A stretch of DNA of 64,000 bases, taken from Sphingobium sp. (GTDB taxonomy: Bacteria; Pseudomonadota; Alphaproteobacteria; Sphingomonadales; Sphingomonadaceae). Every line of letters starts with the position of its first letter. The stretch's first letter is position 1. Shown here in pieces: positions 6,583 through 17,914 of this stretch. The notes under the pieces were generated by a model. It saw nothing but the letters and a program-made list of their open reading frames with translations, did not search any database and was not told where the DNA came from. Position numbers and translations under genes: made by a program. Location: assembly GCA_017745115.1 (NCBI GenBank), contig JAGIAA010000004.1, positions 1 through 64,000 of the forward strand, written 5' to 3'.

Positions 6583-8877
6583 TTGGCGACCGCCCCGGTT
6601 TCTGCCGGCCGCCGTCCGCATCGGACCAGAGGAGTAAGCCGCCGCCTGCCGGGCGCCGCGGGTCATTGGCTGCTGGCGCTGCTGCTGGCGGGCTCATGGC
6701 TGACGAGCGCCGACCGGGCCGCTGCGCAGGCGCCTGCGCGCGCCGATGTCGCGCCGCCCGGACAACCCGTCGCCGCACAGGACATCGCATTCGAAGCCGA
6801 CAGCCTCGAATATGAGCAGGATGCCGACGTCGTCACGGCGCGCGGAAATGTCCATGTCAGCCGCAATGGCGACAAGCTGCTCGCCGACGAGGTCCGCTGG
6901 GACCGCAAGTCCGGCCGCGTCACCGCAAAGGGCAATGTCGTCATTTCCGGGACCGGCGGCGACCAGGCCTATGTCGACGAGGTCGACGTCAGCGAGAACC
7001 TGCGCGACGGCATCGTCGAGAACCTGCTGCTGGTGACGCAGGACGGCAGCCGTCTCGCCGCCGAGAAGGGCCGCCGCGACGGCGCCATCTATGTGCTCGA
7101 TCATGCCGCCTACTCGCCGTGCCGGGTCGAGGACGACGATGGTTGTCCCAAGGAACCGACCTGGCAGATCCAGGCCGACCGGGTCGTCTACGACAGCGCG
7201 CGCAAGCGCGTGCGCTATACCAACGCCAAGGTGCGGCTGTTCGGCGTCGCGATCATTCCCCTGCCCGGCCTGCAGCATTCGATCGGTGACGAGGGCGCCT
7301 CGGGCCTGCTCGTGCCGGACGTCGGCTATGACCGCCGCAACGGTTTCGAGGCCAAGATTCCCTATTATTTCCGCCTGGCCGACAATCGCGACATCACGAT
7401 TACCCCGCACATCTACAGCAACGTGCTGCCGATGATCGAGGCCGACTATCGCGCGTTGCTGACCAAGGGCGCCTATCAGATCCAAGGCTATGCGACGCTC
7501 AGCGGCCGCACCGCGATCGACGATCCCGACCTGGTGACCAGTGCCAACGCACTCCGCGGCTATTTCTCCGCGAGCGGCAAGTTCCAGTTCGATCCCAACT
7601 GGTCGCTCACCGGATCGCTCCGCTACGTGACCGACCGCACCTTCCTCAACCGCTACGACATCAGCCGCGAGGACCGCCTGCGTTCGACGCTCGAGCTCGC
7701 ACGGCGGGACGACAGCTCCTATTTCTCCGTTGCCGGCTGGGACTTCCAGTCGCTCCGTGCCGCCGATCCGTCCGGCCAGTCACCGATCGCGCTGCCGGCC
7801 ATCGACTACCGCCTGCGCGTTCCGGAACATTTGCTCGGCGGTACCATCCAGTTTCAGGCGAACAGTCTCGCCATCCTGCGCACCGAGGGTCAGGACACCC
7901 AGCGCGCATTCGTGGCAGTGCAGTGGACGCGCAGCATGCTGACCGGCCTCGGGCAGGAGTTCAGCATCACCGGCCTCGCCCGCGGCGACGCCTATCACAG
8001 CGCCGAGAACAACCTTTCGCCCACGATCATCTATCGCGGCGATCCGGGCTGGCAGGCGCGCGGTACGGCGGCGCTGGCCCTCGACATGCGCTGGCCCTTT
8101 GCCGGAGCGGCGTTCGGCGGCACGCAGCAGCTCGTCCCGCGCGTCCAGGTGGTCATCCAGCCCGAAGTCGCCAATCTCAGCATCCCCAATGAGGACAGCC
8201 GATCCGTCGATCTCGAGGATTCGAACCTGTTCGCGATCAACCGCTTCCCCGGCTACGACCGCATCGAGGACTCCACCCGGATCACCTACGGCTTCGACTA
8301 CCGCCTCGACCTGCCCGATTTCGCGCTCGATGCCACCGTCGGCCAGAGCTACCGCCTGAGCAACCGCGCCAGCATCCTGCCGAACGGCACCGGCCTCTCG
8401 GATCGCCTGTCCGACATCGTCGGGCGCGTGCAGCTGCGCTACAAGAACTTCCTGGCGATCACGCACCGGTTCCGCGTCGACAAGGACAATCTTGCCGTCC
8501 GCCGCAACGAGATCGACGCCACCATCGGCAGCAAGCGCACCTACGTCGAGGTCGGCTATCTTCGCCTCAACCGCAATGTCACGGCCGGCGTCGAGGACCT
8601 CCGGGATATCGAGGAAGTGCGGCTGGGCGGCCGCGTGGCGATCGCCAAATATTGGTCGATCTTCGGCTCCACCAACATCGACCTCACCGGCCCGAAGGAC
8701 GATCCGGCGAGCACGCTGTCGGGCTTCGAGCCGGTCCGGCACCGTCTCGGCATCGCCTATGAGGATGATTGCGTCCAGCTCGGCTTCACCTGGCGGCGCG
8801 ACTATCAGACGACGGGCGACGCGCGGCGCGGCAATTCCTTCCAGCTCCGGCTGGTATTTAAGAATCTTGGTCTGTAA
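6583..8877 (+). CDS. lptD: LPS-assembly outer-membrane protein LptD
   Basis: 764 residues. LptD forms the outer-membrane barrel that inserts lipopolysaccharide into the outer leaflet with LptE. A signal peptide near residues 25-50 is followed by an LptA/OstA-like jelly-roll (IAFEADSLEYEQDADVVTARGNVHV...) and then a long beta-barrel of alternating hydrophobic strands ending in the aromatic-poor RLVFKNLGL. Cysteines C-R-V-E-D-D-D-G-C lie at the jelly-roll/barrel junction. I choose the TTG at 6583, nine bases after GAGGGAGA; no ATG or GTG in frame fits. First gene of lptD-surA-pdxA-rsmA. Confidence 0.93.
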   Translation: MATAPVSAGRRPHRTRGVSRRLPGAAGHWLLALLLAGSWLTSADRAAAQAPARADVAPPGQPVAAQDIAFEADSLEYEQDADVVTARGNVHVSRNGDKLLADEVRWDRKSGRVTAKGNVVISGTGGDQAYVDEVDVSENLRDGIVENLLLVTQDGSRLAAEKGRRDGAIYVLDHAAYSPCRVEDDDGCPKEPTWQIQADRVVYDSARKRVRYTNAKVRLFGVAIIPLPGLQHSIGDEGASGLLVPDVGYDRRNGFEAKIPYYFRLADNRDITITPHIYSNVLPMIEADYRALLTKGAYQIQGYATLSGRTAIDDPDLVTSANALRGYFSASGKFQFDPNWSLTGSLRYVTDRTFLNRYDISREDRLRSTLELARRDDSSYFSVAGWDFQSLRAADPSGQSPIALPAIDYRLRVPEHLLGGTIQFQANSLAILRTEGQDTQRAFVAVQWTRSMLTGLGQEFSITGLARGDAYHSAENNLSPTIIYRGDPGWQARGTAALALDMRWPFAGAAFGGTQQLVPRVQVVIQPEVANLSIPNEDSRSVDLEDSNLFAINRFPGYDRIEDSTRITYGFDYRLDLPDFALDATVGQSYRLSNRASILPNGTGLSDRLSDIVGRVQLRYKNFLAITHRFRVDKDNLAVRRNEIDATIGSKRTYVEVGYLRLNRNVTAGVEDLRDIEEVRLGGRVAIAKYWSIFGSTNIDLTGPKDDPASTLSGFEPVRHRLGIAYEDDCVQLGFTWRRDYQTTGDARRGNSFQLRLVFKNLGL

Positions 8878-9001
8878 GACGAGCGCTCGTGATCGCATTG
8901 GGGTCAGCCGACAGCCGCCATACGCTCAGCCGGGGTTCAGAGAGCCCGGTGCATGAGGGCGAGTGTGCCGTTGCCACGCGGATCCATGAATGGAGAGAGA
9001 T

Positions 9002-10357
9002 TTGAACGTTTTGAAGTCGACGACCGCCCGCTTGCTGGCCGGAGTGCTGCCCTGCGTGCTGGTCATCGGTGGCAGCGTCTCGGCGCAGCCGTCGGAAGAG
9101 GATTTCGGTTCGTCGGTCGGCGCGCTCGAATTGCCCCAGTCGATCACGCTCATGGGCAAGGCGGACCCCAATGTCCGCAAGGCCACCGCGATCGTCAATG
9201 GCGAGGTCATCACCGCAACCGATGTCGACCAGCGCCTCGCGCTCGTGATCCTGGCCAATAGCGGCAAGGTGAGCGACGAAGAGCGGGAGCGTCTGCGCCT
9301 GCAGGTGCTGCGCAACCTCATCGACGAAACGCTGCAGATCCAGGAAGCCAGGTCGAAGAAGATCGAGGTCTCGCCCGACGAGCTCAACCAGAACTTCGGC
9401 CGCGTTGCCGCCAATTTCAAATATTCGCCTGACGGCTTCGCCAAATATCTGGCCTCACAAGGCTCCTCGGCGGCCAGCATCAAGCGCCAGATCCAGGGCG
9501 AGCTCGCCTGGCAGCGCGTCCTTCGCCGCGAAGTGCAGCCCTTCGTCAACGTCTCGGACGATGAAGTGAAGGCCGTGATCGATCGCCTCAAGGCGGCCAA
9601 GGGCACGGACGAATACCGGATCAGCGAGATCTATCTCTCGGCCGCGCCCGACAAGCTCGACCAGGTCTCGGCACGCACCCAGCAGATCATGGACGAGATC
9701 AAGAAGGGCGGCTCGTTCCCGGCCTTTGCGCGTCAATATTCGGAAGCGTCGACGGCGGCCGTCGGCGGCGATCTTGGCTGGGTTCGCCCTGCCTTGCTGC
9801 CCACCGAACTGGTCAGCATCGTCCAGACCATGCAGATTGGCCAGATTGCCGGCCCGGTGCAGGTGCCCGGCGGCTTCGACATCATTTTCCTCCAGGACAA
9901 GCGCCAGGTGCTCACCGCGGATCCGCGCAACGCGTTGCTCAGCCTCAAGCAGGTCAGCATCGAATTCGCGCCGGGTATGACGGATGCTCAGAAGCAGGCG
10001 CGAGCGAACGAGCTCAACGCCGCCTCCAAGGAGTTGAAGGGTTGCGGTGCGGTCAACGACCTCGCGGCGCGCCTCAAGGCCGACGTCGTGGAGAATGACG
10101 GCATCCCGGCGCGCGATCTCCCGCCCCAGCTGCAGCAACTCGTCCTGGCCCTGTCGATCGGTGAATCCACGCCGGTCTTCGGCCTGGCGCAGGAAGGTGT
10201 GCGCATCTTCGTCCTGTGCGGCCGTGACGATCAGGCGAGCGACACCCAGCCCAAGTTCGAGCAGATCCAGAGCCAGATCGAGGACGACCGCGTCAACAAG
10301 CGCGCCCGGACCTATCTGCGCGACCTGCGGCGCGACGCGGTGATCGACTATAACTGA
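9002..10357 (+). CDS. surA: periplasmic peptidyl-prolyl isomerase / chaperone SurA
   Basis: 451 residues with a signal peptide ending near SVSAQP. SurA escorts outer-membrane proteins, including LptD, across the periplasm. It has a SurA N-terminal helical domain (about 60-190, NGEVITATDVDQRLAL...), then a parvulin domain (about 200-300, FPAFARQYSEA...GGDLGWV...GGFDIIFL) and a second, degenerate one. The likely start is the TTG at 9002, spaced after GGAGAGA; an ATG at 8990 in the same frame would place that ribosome site inside the gene. It is followed directly by pdxA. Confidence 0.92.
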   Translation: MNVLKSTTARLLAGVLPCVLVIGGSVSAQPSEEDFGSSVGALELPQSITLMGKADPNVRKATAIVNGEVITATDVDQRLALVILANSGKVSDEERERLRLQVLRNLIDETLQIQEARSKKIEVSPDELNQNFGRVAANFKYSPDGFAKYLASQGSSAASIKRQIQGELAWQRVLRREVQPFVNVSDDEVKAVIDRLKAAKGTDEYRISEIYLSAAPDKLDQVSARTQQIMDEIKKGGSFPAFARQYSEASTAAVGGDLGWVRPALLPTELVSIVQTMQIGQIAGPVQVPGGFDIIFLQDKRQVLTADPRNALLSLKQVSIEFAPGMTDAQKQARANELNAASKELKGCGAVNDLAARLKADVVENDGIPARDLPPQLQQLVLALSIGESTPVFGLAQEGVRIFVLCGRDDQASDTQPKFEQIQSQIEDDRVNKRARTYLRDLRRDAVIDYN

Positions 10358-10358
10358 C

Positions 10359-11390
10359 CTGACCCACGCGGGCGCCTCAGCGCAGGGCCAGCTTCGGCCA
10401 CTCGCTATCGCGCTCGGCGACCCGGCCGGGATCGGACCGGAAATCACCGCCAAGGCCTGGGACCTGCGCGAGACCGAGAGTCTGCCGCGTTTCTTCGCGG
10501 TGGGCGATATTGCTGCGATCGAGGCGGTCTGGGCCGGCCCCGTGAAGCGGATTTCCGACCCGGCGGACGCAGTCGCCGTCTTCGAGTCCGCCCTCCCCTG
10601 CATCCATGTGCCCGACGAAAGCGAAACGGTCCCCGGCCAGCCGACCCTCGACGGGGCGCGTTGCGCCTTCCAGAGCCTGGAAGTCGCAACCGGCCTCGTC
10701 CGCGCGGAAAGTGCGAGCGCACTGGTCACCGCTCCGGTCTCCAAGACGCAGCTCGCCCAGGTCGGCTTTTCATATCCCGGCCAGACCGAATTCGTCGCCG
10801 AGCGCTGCGGCGTCTCGCGCAGCAACATCGTGATGATGCTCGCCGGGCCGGGCCTGCGGGTCGTGCCGATCACCATCCACATTCCCTTCGCCGAAGTGCC
10901 GGCCGCGCTCACGCCCCCGCTCATCAAGGCGCGCGCCCATGCCACCGCACGGGGTCTTCGCCGCCTGTTCGGCATCGAGCAGCCGCGTCTCGCTATGGCC
11001 GGACTCAATCCCCACGCCGGGGAGGATGGCCTGCTCGGCCGCGAGGAAATCGATCTGATCATTCCCGTGATCGAGACATTGCGCGCCGAAGGGCTCGACA
11101 TCAGCGGGCCGCATTCCGCCGACGCCATGTTTAGTCCCCGCGCCCGTACCGGCTATGATGCCGCGCTCTGCTGCTATCATGACCAGGCCCTGATCCCGAT
11201 CAAGACGCTGTACTTCGACGAGGGCGTCAACATGACGCTCGGCCTGCCGATCGTGCGCACCTCGCCCGATCACGGCACGGCGTTCGACATTGCCGGCCAG
11301 GGCCATGCCCATCCCGGCGCCATGGTCGCCGCAATCAAGATGGCGCGCGACGCGGAGATCTGCCGGCGCAGCCGCATCGAAGCGGCCTGA
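10359..11390 (+). CDS. pdxA: 4-hydroxythreonine-4-phosphate dehydrogenase, probable CTG start
   Basis: 343 residues. PdxA oxidises 4-phosphohydroxy-L-threonine in pyridoxal-5'-phosphate synthesis. The N-terminal family motif [13 protein letters not shown] is encoded from about 10401, but between the in-frame TGA at 10341 and this motif there is no ATG, GTG or TTG. The only plausible initiator is the CTG at 10359, one base after the surA stop, which suggests translational coupling. A GTG at 10500 would cut off the conserved motif. Metal-ligand histidines and the [11 protein letters not shown] and [10 protein letters not shown] blocks are present. Confidence 0.9.
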   Translation: MTHAGASAQGQLRPLAIALGDPAGIGPEITAKAWDLRETESLPRFFAVGDIAAIEAVWAGPVKRISDPADAVAVFESALPCIHVPDESETVPGQPTLDGARCAFQSLEVATGLVRAESASALVTAPVSKTQLAQVGFSYPGQTEFVAERCGVSRSNIVMMLAGPGLRVVPITIHIPFAEVPAALTPPLIKARAHATARGLRRLFGIEQPRLAMAGLNPHAGEDGLLGREEIDLIIPVIETLRAEGLDISGPHSADAMFSPRARTGYDAALCCYHDQALIPIKTLYFDEGVNMTLGLPIVRTSPDHGTAFDIAGQGHAHPGAMVAAIKMARDAEICRRSRIEAA

Positions 11391-11391
11391 C

Positions 11392-12246
11392 ATGCCGCCG
11401 CTGCCACCATCCCAATTGCCGCCCCTCCGCGAGGTCATCGCGGCTCACGGCCTTCAGGCGTCCAAGGCGCTCGGACAGAATTTCCTGCTCGATGAGCAAC
11501 TGCTCGACCGGATCGCCGCGATCCCCGGCTCCCTCAAGGGCGAGCGCGTCTTCGAGGTCGGCCCCGGCCCGGGCGGACTGACGCGCGCCCTGCTCCGCGC
11601 CGGCGCGCTGGTGACGGCGGTCGAGCGCGATCGGCGCTGCCTCCCCGCGCTGGCGGAGCTCGGCGAGGCCTTTCCGGGCCAGCTTCGCGTGATCGAAGGC
11701 GATGCGCTCAAGATCGACCCGCAGGCCGAATGCGGCGGTCCGGCCCATATCGTCGCAAACTTGCCCTATAATGTCGGGACGGCTCTGCTGGTCGGGTGGC
11801 TGGAAAGCGACGTCTGGCCGCCCTGGTGGAAGTCGGCGACGCTCATGTTCCAGGCCGAGGTGGCCGACCGCATCGTCGCGCAGCCCGGCACTGACCACTT
11901 TGGCCGCCTCGCCGTGCTCGCCCAATGGCGATGCAGCGCAAAGGTCGCGATGAAAGTGCATCGCTCGGCTTTCACGCCGCCGCCCAAGGTCATGTCGGCC
12001 GTCGTCCATGTCGTCCCTGGCGAAGCGCCGGCGGGCGTGGACGTGAAGCTGCTGGGCCGCATCACTGCCGCCGCTTTCGGCCAGCGCCGCAAGATGCTGC
12101 GGCAGAGCCTCAAGGCCGTGCCCGGCGCGGTCGAAGCGCTCGCCGCGCTCGGCATCGACGAGAGCCGGCGCGCGGAGACGCTGTCAGTGGATGATTTCGT
12201 GGCACTGGCAAGGGCGCTCGGTGAACGCGCCACCTCAATCCAATAG
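11392..12246 (+). CDS. rsmA: 16S rRNA (A1518/A1519-N6,N6) dimethyltransferase RsmA/KsgA
   Basis: 284 residues. RsmA dimethylates two adenines in helix 45 of 16S rRNA during 30S maturation. Motifs in order: [25 protein letters not shown] (SAM loop), [12 protein letters not shown] (target adenine), and [11 protein letters not shown]. The ATG at 11392 follows the pdxA stop by one base. Last gene of the lptD operon; a palindromic repeat follows. Confidence 0.96.
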   Translation: MPPLPPSQLPPLREVIAAHGLQASKALGQNFLLDEQLLDRIAAIPGSLKGERVFEVGPGPGGLTRALLRAGALVTAVERDRRCLPALAELGEAFPGQLRVIEGDALKIDPQAECGGPAHIVANLPYNVGTALLVGWLESDVWPPWWKSATLMFQAEVADRIVAQPGTDHFGRLAVLAQWRCSAKVAMKVHRSAFTPPPKVMSAVVHVVPGEAPAGVDVKLLGRITAAAFGQRRKMLRQSLKAVPGAVEALAALGIDESRRAETLSVDDFVALARALGERATSIQ

Positions 12247-12248
12247 AT

Positions 12249-12338
12249 CCCGTTCGTCCTGAGCCTGTCGAAGGACGCTCTCTTCTCTTCGCAACCCAAA
12301 AGAAAGGGGCCGTGCTTCGACTAGCTCAGCACGAACGG
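12249..12338. repeat. palindromic intergenic repeat, CCGTTCG...TGTCGAAGG family
   Basis: The left arm CCGTTCGTCCTGAGCCTGTC and the right arm CTTCGACTAGCTCAGCACGAACGG face each other between the convergent rsmA and TPR genes. The right arm has diverged slightly (CTAG for CAAG). Confidence 0.87.
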
Positions 12339-12362
12339 TTTGGATTGCCGGTACTGGAGCGC

Positions 12363-12890
12363 CTACTTCGCCAGCGGCGGCGCGACCGGCGCCTTGCCGG
12401 CGTCGGCAGTCATCACCTTGGGCGGACCGGCGGCAATGGCAGCAGCCAGCGGCTCCGCGATCGCGCAGTTCTTGGCGCACAGCGTCTTGAGCTGGGCGAG
12501 CGTCTGGCGCGCGCTTTCGATCGCGCCCTTGTCCATCATCGCCAGCCCTTCCTCGAGCACGGCGGTCTGGTTCTTGGGATCGAGGCGAATCGCATCGTCG
12601 AAATATTTGATCGCGCGGCCCGGCATCTTCTCGGCGCGAGCGATCTTGCCGAGCGCGAAATAGATGCTGGGGTCACCGGGCGCGAGCAGCAGAGCGGTCT
12701 CGTAGTTGCTGCGCGCGGCCGTCAGATCCCCGGAGTCCAGTGCGGCAGAGCCCTGCTCGGACCAGGCCGCGGCCTCGGGCGATGTATCGTGAATCGTGGA
12801 CGGACCTTGTGGACCGATCCGGCCAATACTGCTGCTCGAGGAAAGCGCGAGGGCGCCCGCGAGTAGAGCGGCGGCGGGTGTAAACCGCAT
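12363..12890 (-). CDS. secreted TPR-repeat protein
   Basis: 175 residues with a signal peptide (MRFTPAAALLAGALALS). Residues about 50-120 hold two TPR units (W...G..AL..GD...A...YE.AL.L.P.DP.IYFALGKI and the following AIKYFDDAIRLDPKN). The C-terminal part has a CAKNC pair and an Ala/Pro-rich tail. TPR proteins act as protein-binding scaffolds; the partner is unknown. I start at ATG 12890 rather than 42 bases upstream because it begins the signal peptide. Confidence 0.82.
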   Translation of the reverse strand: MRFTPAAALLAGALALSSSSSIGRIGPQGPSTIHDTSPEAAAWSEQGSAALDSGDLTAARSNYETALLLAPGDPSIYFALGKIARAEKMPGRAIKYFDDAIRLDPKNQTAVLEEGLAMMDKGAIESARQTLAQLKTLCAKNCAIAEPLAAAIAAGPPKVMTADAGKAPVAPPLAK

Positions 12891-12946
12891 GATGGTCTCC
12901 CAGGTCGAGGTGGCTTCCGCAATAAGTGGCATAATCTGCCTGAGAA

Positions 12947-14119
12947 TTAGTTATTTGCAAGGGTAGCGAAGAAAAACCCGTCCGTACCGTCACGCCGCGG
13001 CAACAGCAATGTGCCTGGGCCGTGTGCCTGGGCGGCTCGTCGCGGCGAAATGGCTGTCCATCCCGGATGGCGCGCAAGGAAGGTTTCGGCCTGATCGCGC
13101 CCCTCACGGTCGATCAACGAGCACACCGCAAAGACGAGCCGTCCGCCCGGTTTCACCAGCGGCGCGGCGACATCGAGAATGCGCGATTGCAGCGCAACGA
13201 TGCGGTCGAGCCGCTCGGGCGTCAGGCGCCAGCGCGCTTCGGGATTGCGGCGCCACGTGCCTGATCCACTGCACGGCGCGTCAACCAGCACGACATCGCA
13301 GGCGCCCGTCAGGTCGGCGAGCGCAGCAGCCTCCTTACCGGGATCGAGCAGCCGGGTCTCGACGATCGCTCCGGCGCGTTCGGCGCGAGGCGTCAGTCGT
13401 GCAAGACGGTCGCGAACCGTATCGGCGGCAATCAGGCGTCCCTCCCCGTTTCCGGGGCCGCCCATATCGGCCGCGAGCGCCAGCGTCTTGCCGCCCGCAC
13501 CCGCGCACAGGTCAAGCACCGTCATGCCAGGCTCGGCTTCGCACGCCGCCGAGATCATCTGGCTGCCGGCATCCTGCACCTCGGCGAGTCCGTCCGCCTC
13601 GACGTTGGTACCCTCGGGCAATGACAGGCCATATTCGAGGTCATCGATCGGCTGTGCCTCCAGCCAGAGCGCGAGAAGTGCTTCACGGGTCGTCCTCAGG
13701 GCATTGGCGCGAACGTGCAGCGGCGCGCGGGCGAGCAGAGCCTGGCGCTCGTTCTCGTCCACCGGGGTGCCCAGCAACGGCATGATCCAGGCCGGCAGCA
13801 GCGAAGGCATTGCGGCAGCCTCACCGTCCCCAAGCGGGGCCGGCGCGTGGTGCGCGCCGTCGAACAACGCCGCGAGCGCATCGTCGCCCCGCGCCAGCGC
13901 GACCATCGCCGCACGGCCGTTTGCCGGCGCCTCACCGAAGCTGCGGATGGCGCGATAGACCAGCTCGCGCACCGCCCGCCGGTCCTTGGAGCCGGCATAG
14001 CGCCGCTCGGCAAAATAGCGCGCGATCAGCGTGTCGGCCGCCGCACCGTCTGCGTGCGCGGCGGCGATCACCTGGTCGAGCAGCTCGATGGCCGCCTGGA
14101 CGCGGGCTGAGGGGGTCAT
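12947..14119 (-). CDS. RsmB/Sun-family rRNA (cytosine-5) methyltransferase
   Basis: 390 residues. This family methylates cytosine C5, in RsmB at C967 of 16S rRNA. The N-terminal part (1-130) is the NusB-like helical domain (D.R.VRELVYRAIRSFG). The catalytic part has the SAM motif VLDLCAGAGGKTLALA, the DAPCSGSGTWRRNPE motif, and the nucleophile block FAVCSL. It is upstream of the TPR gene with only a short gap and is separated from guaB by a repeat. RsmB is likely, but paralogues exist. Confidence 0.88.
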   Translation of the reverse strand: MTPSARVQAAIELLDQVIAAAHADGAAADTLIARYFAERRYAGSKDRRAVRELVYRAIRSFGEAPANGRAAMVALARGDDALAALFDGAHHAPAPLGDGEAAAMPSLLPAWIMPLLGTPVDENERQALLARAPLHVRANALRTTREALLALWLEAQPIDDLEYGLSLPEGTNVEADGLAEVQDAGSQMISAACEAEPGMTVLDLCAGAGGKTLALAADMGGPGNGEGRLIAADTVRDRLARLTPRAERAGAIVETRLLDPGKEAAALADLTGACDVVLVDAPCSGSGTWRRNPEARWRLTPERLDRIVALQSRILDVAAPLVKPGGRLVFAVCSLIDREGRDQAETFLARHPGWTAISPRRAAQAHGPGTLLLPRRDGTDGFFFATLANN

Positions 14120-14130
14120 GGAGCACCACT

Positions 14131-14234
14131 CAGCCCCTCCCCTTCAGGGGAGGGGTTGGGGTGGGGAAGTGCGTCCAAAGACTTCGCTTCGCTCAGCACC
14201 CACCCCCTACCCCTCCCTTGAAAGGGAGGGGCTA
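14131..14234. repeat. palindromic intergenic repeat, CCCCTCCCCTT family
   Basis: The left part AGCCCCTCCCCTTCAGGGGA and the right part CCCTCCCTTGAAAGGGAGGG form inverted C/G-rich arms, each also locally palindromic, around a spacer with CACCCACCCCC. It lies in the gap between guaB (upstream) and the rRNA methyltransferase. Confidence 0.82.
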
Positions 14235-14242
14235 AATCTCGT

Positions 14243-15739
<1,497 letters not shown>

Positions 15740-15820
15740 TCAGTGGCGGCCCATGTAACCATTTAGGGCTGGCAGGGCTAGGGGGTGGCGGAACTCAATT
15801 CCGCGAGGCCGAAATCGGCG

Positions 15821-16162
15821 TCAGGCGCGGGCAAAAACCGGGGTGCGGCGGCGCGTTCTCGTGGCCTGCCGATAGCGCGCCAGCGCGAACAGCATGCACG
15901 GCCAGAACACGGTCCACCCGATATCGGCGATCGTGTCCGCCGTCCGCCAGCTGCCATAATAAGCCGCCTGGATGGTTTCGTTGCCGAACTCGGCCAGGAA
16001 CACCGCGAGCAGCGGCAGCACATTCGTGCGCCGGGCGCCGAGCGCATATTGCACGCCGAGATAGATGAAGAGCCCCGCATTCAAATGGCCGAGCTGGTGC
16101 GACATGGAGAGCGCGGCGAGCAGGCTCTCGGTCGTGGCGACATAGGCGGCGGGCAGGTCCAT
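15821..16162 (-). CDS. small membrane protein with about three transmembrane segments
   Basis: 113 residues; family not recognised. Hydrophobic segments occur at about residues 25-42, 48-65 and 78-98, with the polar loop E-F-G-N-E-T between, and an Arg-rich C-terminal tail (RYRQATRTRRRTP) that should face the cytoplasm. The layout resembles small VanZ-like or DUF membrane proteins, but no diagnostic motif is seen. It stands alone between guaB and the monooxygenase. Confidence 0.65.
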   Translation of the reverse strand: MDLPAAYVATTESLLAALSMSHQLGHLNAGLFIYLGVQYALGARRTNVLPLLAVFLAEFGNETIQAAYYGSWRTADTIADIGWTVFWPCMLFALARYRQATRTRRRTPVFARA

Positions 16163-16209
16163 GCCCGCACCCTCGCAGAATTTGGTTAGCGAAATCTTTC
16201 GCGGACGCT

Positions 16210-17691
16210 CTATCGCCGTGCAAACCAGCGCTCGAGCGCCTCCGCCAATCCCGCGATTTGATCGCCGTCACCGGCCCAGGCGACACACCCATCGGGCCGG
16301 ATCAGCATCGACGGCCCTTCCGCCGCCCGCAGACAGAGCACCCCCGCAAAACCCGCCGCCAATGCCGCCGCATCCCCGCCCGCGGACGCGTCGAGCAAGA
16401 TGCCCTCCCCGCCTTCCATCTCCGTGAAGAGCGACATCCCATCGCCAATCGCCCGATCGCCGATCAACCGCCCGATCGCATCCCGATCCGATCCGAGATC
16501 GTAGCGTGTCGCCAGACCGCTCGTGAGCCCCTCGATATGGTCCGCCACCGCCTCGAACCCCAGCAGGCTTCCGAAAATCTCCCGCAAGGCGAGCGACTGC
16601 GGATCCTGCCGCGACAGCGCGACCTGGGCGAGCGTGTTGGCCAGCACCGCCTGCGCCACCGGCCGCCGCTCCGCTTCATAGCTGTCGAGCAAACTCTCGG
16701 GCCCGTCTTCCCGAATGACCGCGGCAAGCTTCCAGCCGAGATTGGCCGCGTCAACCAGCCCGAGACTCAGTCCCTGACCGCCGAGCGGCGAATGGATATG
16801 CGCCGCATCGCCCGCGAGCAGGACACGGCCTTGCCGGTAGTGATCGACGACCCGCGCGCTGTCCGAAAAGCGGTTTGCCTGCTCGATCGCCGCCACGCGC
16901 ACATCCGCGCCGCTGATCCGCCGCAGCACCGCTTCGATCTCCTCCCTTGTGACAGGCGCCTCGCGGTCGGCGGGCGGACCGCTGTAATCATGCATCGCCA
17001 GCCAGCGCGGTCGCGGTCCGTTCATGACCACGCCTTCCTGCTTGCGCGTCGGGCCGCGCGGCAAGCGCTCGGGATGATCGAGATCCAGAACCGCCTGGTA
17101 CATGGTGACGCTGGCGGGCGTTCCCGGGAAATCGAAGCCCGCCGCCTTGCGGATGAAGCTGCGTCCGCCGTCGCAACCGGCCAGCCAGCCGCATTGGATA
17201 GCACCCGACCCATCCGGCGACGTCCAGCGGACCAAGACGCCCGCATCGTCCTGCTCGAAACCGGTGACCTCGCATCCGCGCTGCACATCGATGCCGAGCG
17301 CAGCCGCGCGTTCGCCCAAAATCGTCTCGAGCCCCTGCTGGTCGACCCAGACCATGCGCCGTTCGATCTCGCGCTCCGAATGGGATGGCAGGGGCAGCGC
17401 GGCAAAATGCCCACGCGATTTCAGTGCTTGCGCCCGCATCCCCGCGCCCGCAGGCCCCCTTGCGGCAAAGGCACGATCTTCAGCCTCCGCAAGTGCGGGG
17501 CCCATGCTCCGGCGCTGAAGCGTTTCCGCCCCGAGCGGCCCTACGGACGTTCCCTTGATGGCGGCGCCTGGCGCGGCGAGCCGCTCCAACACCAGCACGT
17601 CGGCGCCACCGATGGTAAGCTCGATCGCAAGCAACAACCCGACCGGGCCCGCGCCGACAACGACGACATCGACTTGTGTGTCCAAAAGCAA
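16210..17691 (-). CDS. class A FAD-dependent aromatic monooxygenase (PheA/TfdB type)
   Basis: 493 residues. Motifs: GAGPVGLLLAIEL at the N-terminus (FAD ADP part), the CDGG(R)S motif around residue 175, GRVLLAGDAAHIHSPLGGQG (FAD ribityl, about 285-305), and GLVDAANLGWKLA. Such enzymes hydroxylate phenolic or polyketide aromatics with NAD(P)H and O2; a short thioredoxin-like tail closes it. It starts at TTG 17691 after GGGGAACG. No pathway genes flank it, so the substrate is unknown. Confidence 0.85.
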   Translation of the reverse strand: MLLDTQVDVVVVGAGPVGLLLAIELTIGGADVLVLERLAAPGAAIKGTSVGPLGAETLQRRSMGPALAEAEDRAFAARGPAGAGMRAQALKSRGHFAALPLPSHSEREIERRMVWVDQQGLETILGERAAALGIDVQRGCEVTGFEQDDAGVLVRWTSPDGSGAIQCGWLAGCDGGRSFIRKAAGFDFPGTPASVTMYQAVLDLDHPERLPRGPTRKQEGVVMNGPRPRWLAMHDYSGPPADREAPVTREEIEAVLRRISGADVRVAAIEQANRFSDSARVVDHYRQGRVLLAGDAAHIHSPLGGQGLSLGLVDAANLGWKLAAVIREDGPESLLDSYEAERRPVAQAVLANTLAQVALSRQDPQSLALREIFGSLLGFEAVADHIEGLTSGLATRYDLGSDRDAIGRLIGDRAIGDGMSLFTEMEGGEGILLDASAGGDAAALAAGFAGVLCLRAAEGPSMLIRPDGCVAWAGDGDQIAGLAEALERWFARR

Positions 17692-17882
17692 CGTTCCCCA
17701 CCTGAAGACGTGGGTGAACTATGCGGCTGCCTTCCAGCGTGCGCAAGCCGCAGATCGGGAGATTTGGGCGGTTTACAGCGGACCAGCCATTATTTGCGGG
17801 CTTCGCGAACCGAAGGGCAGACGCTGTTCCAGCTGTCCGCAGGAAGCGTTTCGGGCCAGAGCGTCCGGCCAAAAAAGAAAAA

Positions 17883-17907
17883 CGGGGGCGAGCCAGGCCC
17901 GCCCCCG
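17883..17907 (-). terminator. intrinsic terminator of the OmpA-like gene
   Basis: The stem CGGGGGCG/CGCCCCCG with a 9-base loop is followed on the minus strand by a long T-rich run (TTTTTCTTTTTT, complement of 17871-17882). It lies eight bases beyond the stop codon of the OmpA-like gene. Confidence 0.85.
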
Positions 17908-17914
17908 CCTGATT

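Noticed and set aside
10500..11390. pdxA starting at GTG 10500
   Set aside because: It would remove the conserved GDPAGIGPE motif encoded just upstream; the CTG at 10359 restores the full protein.
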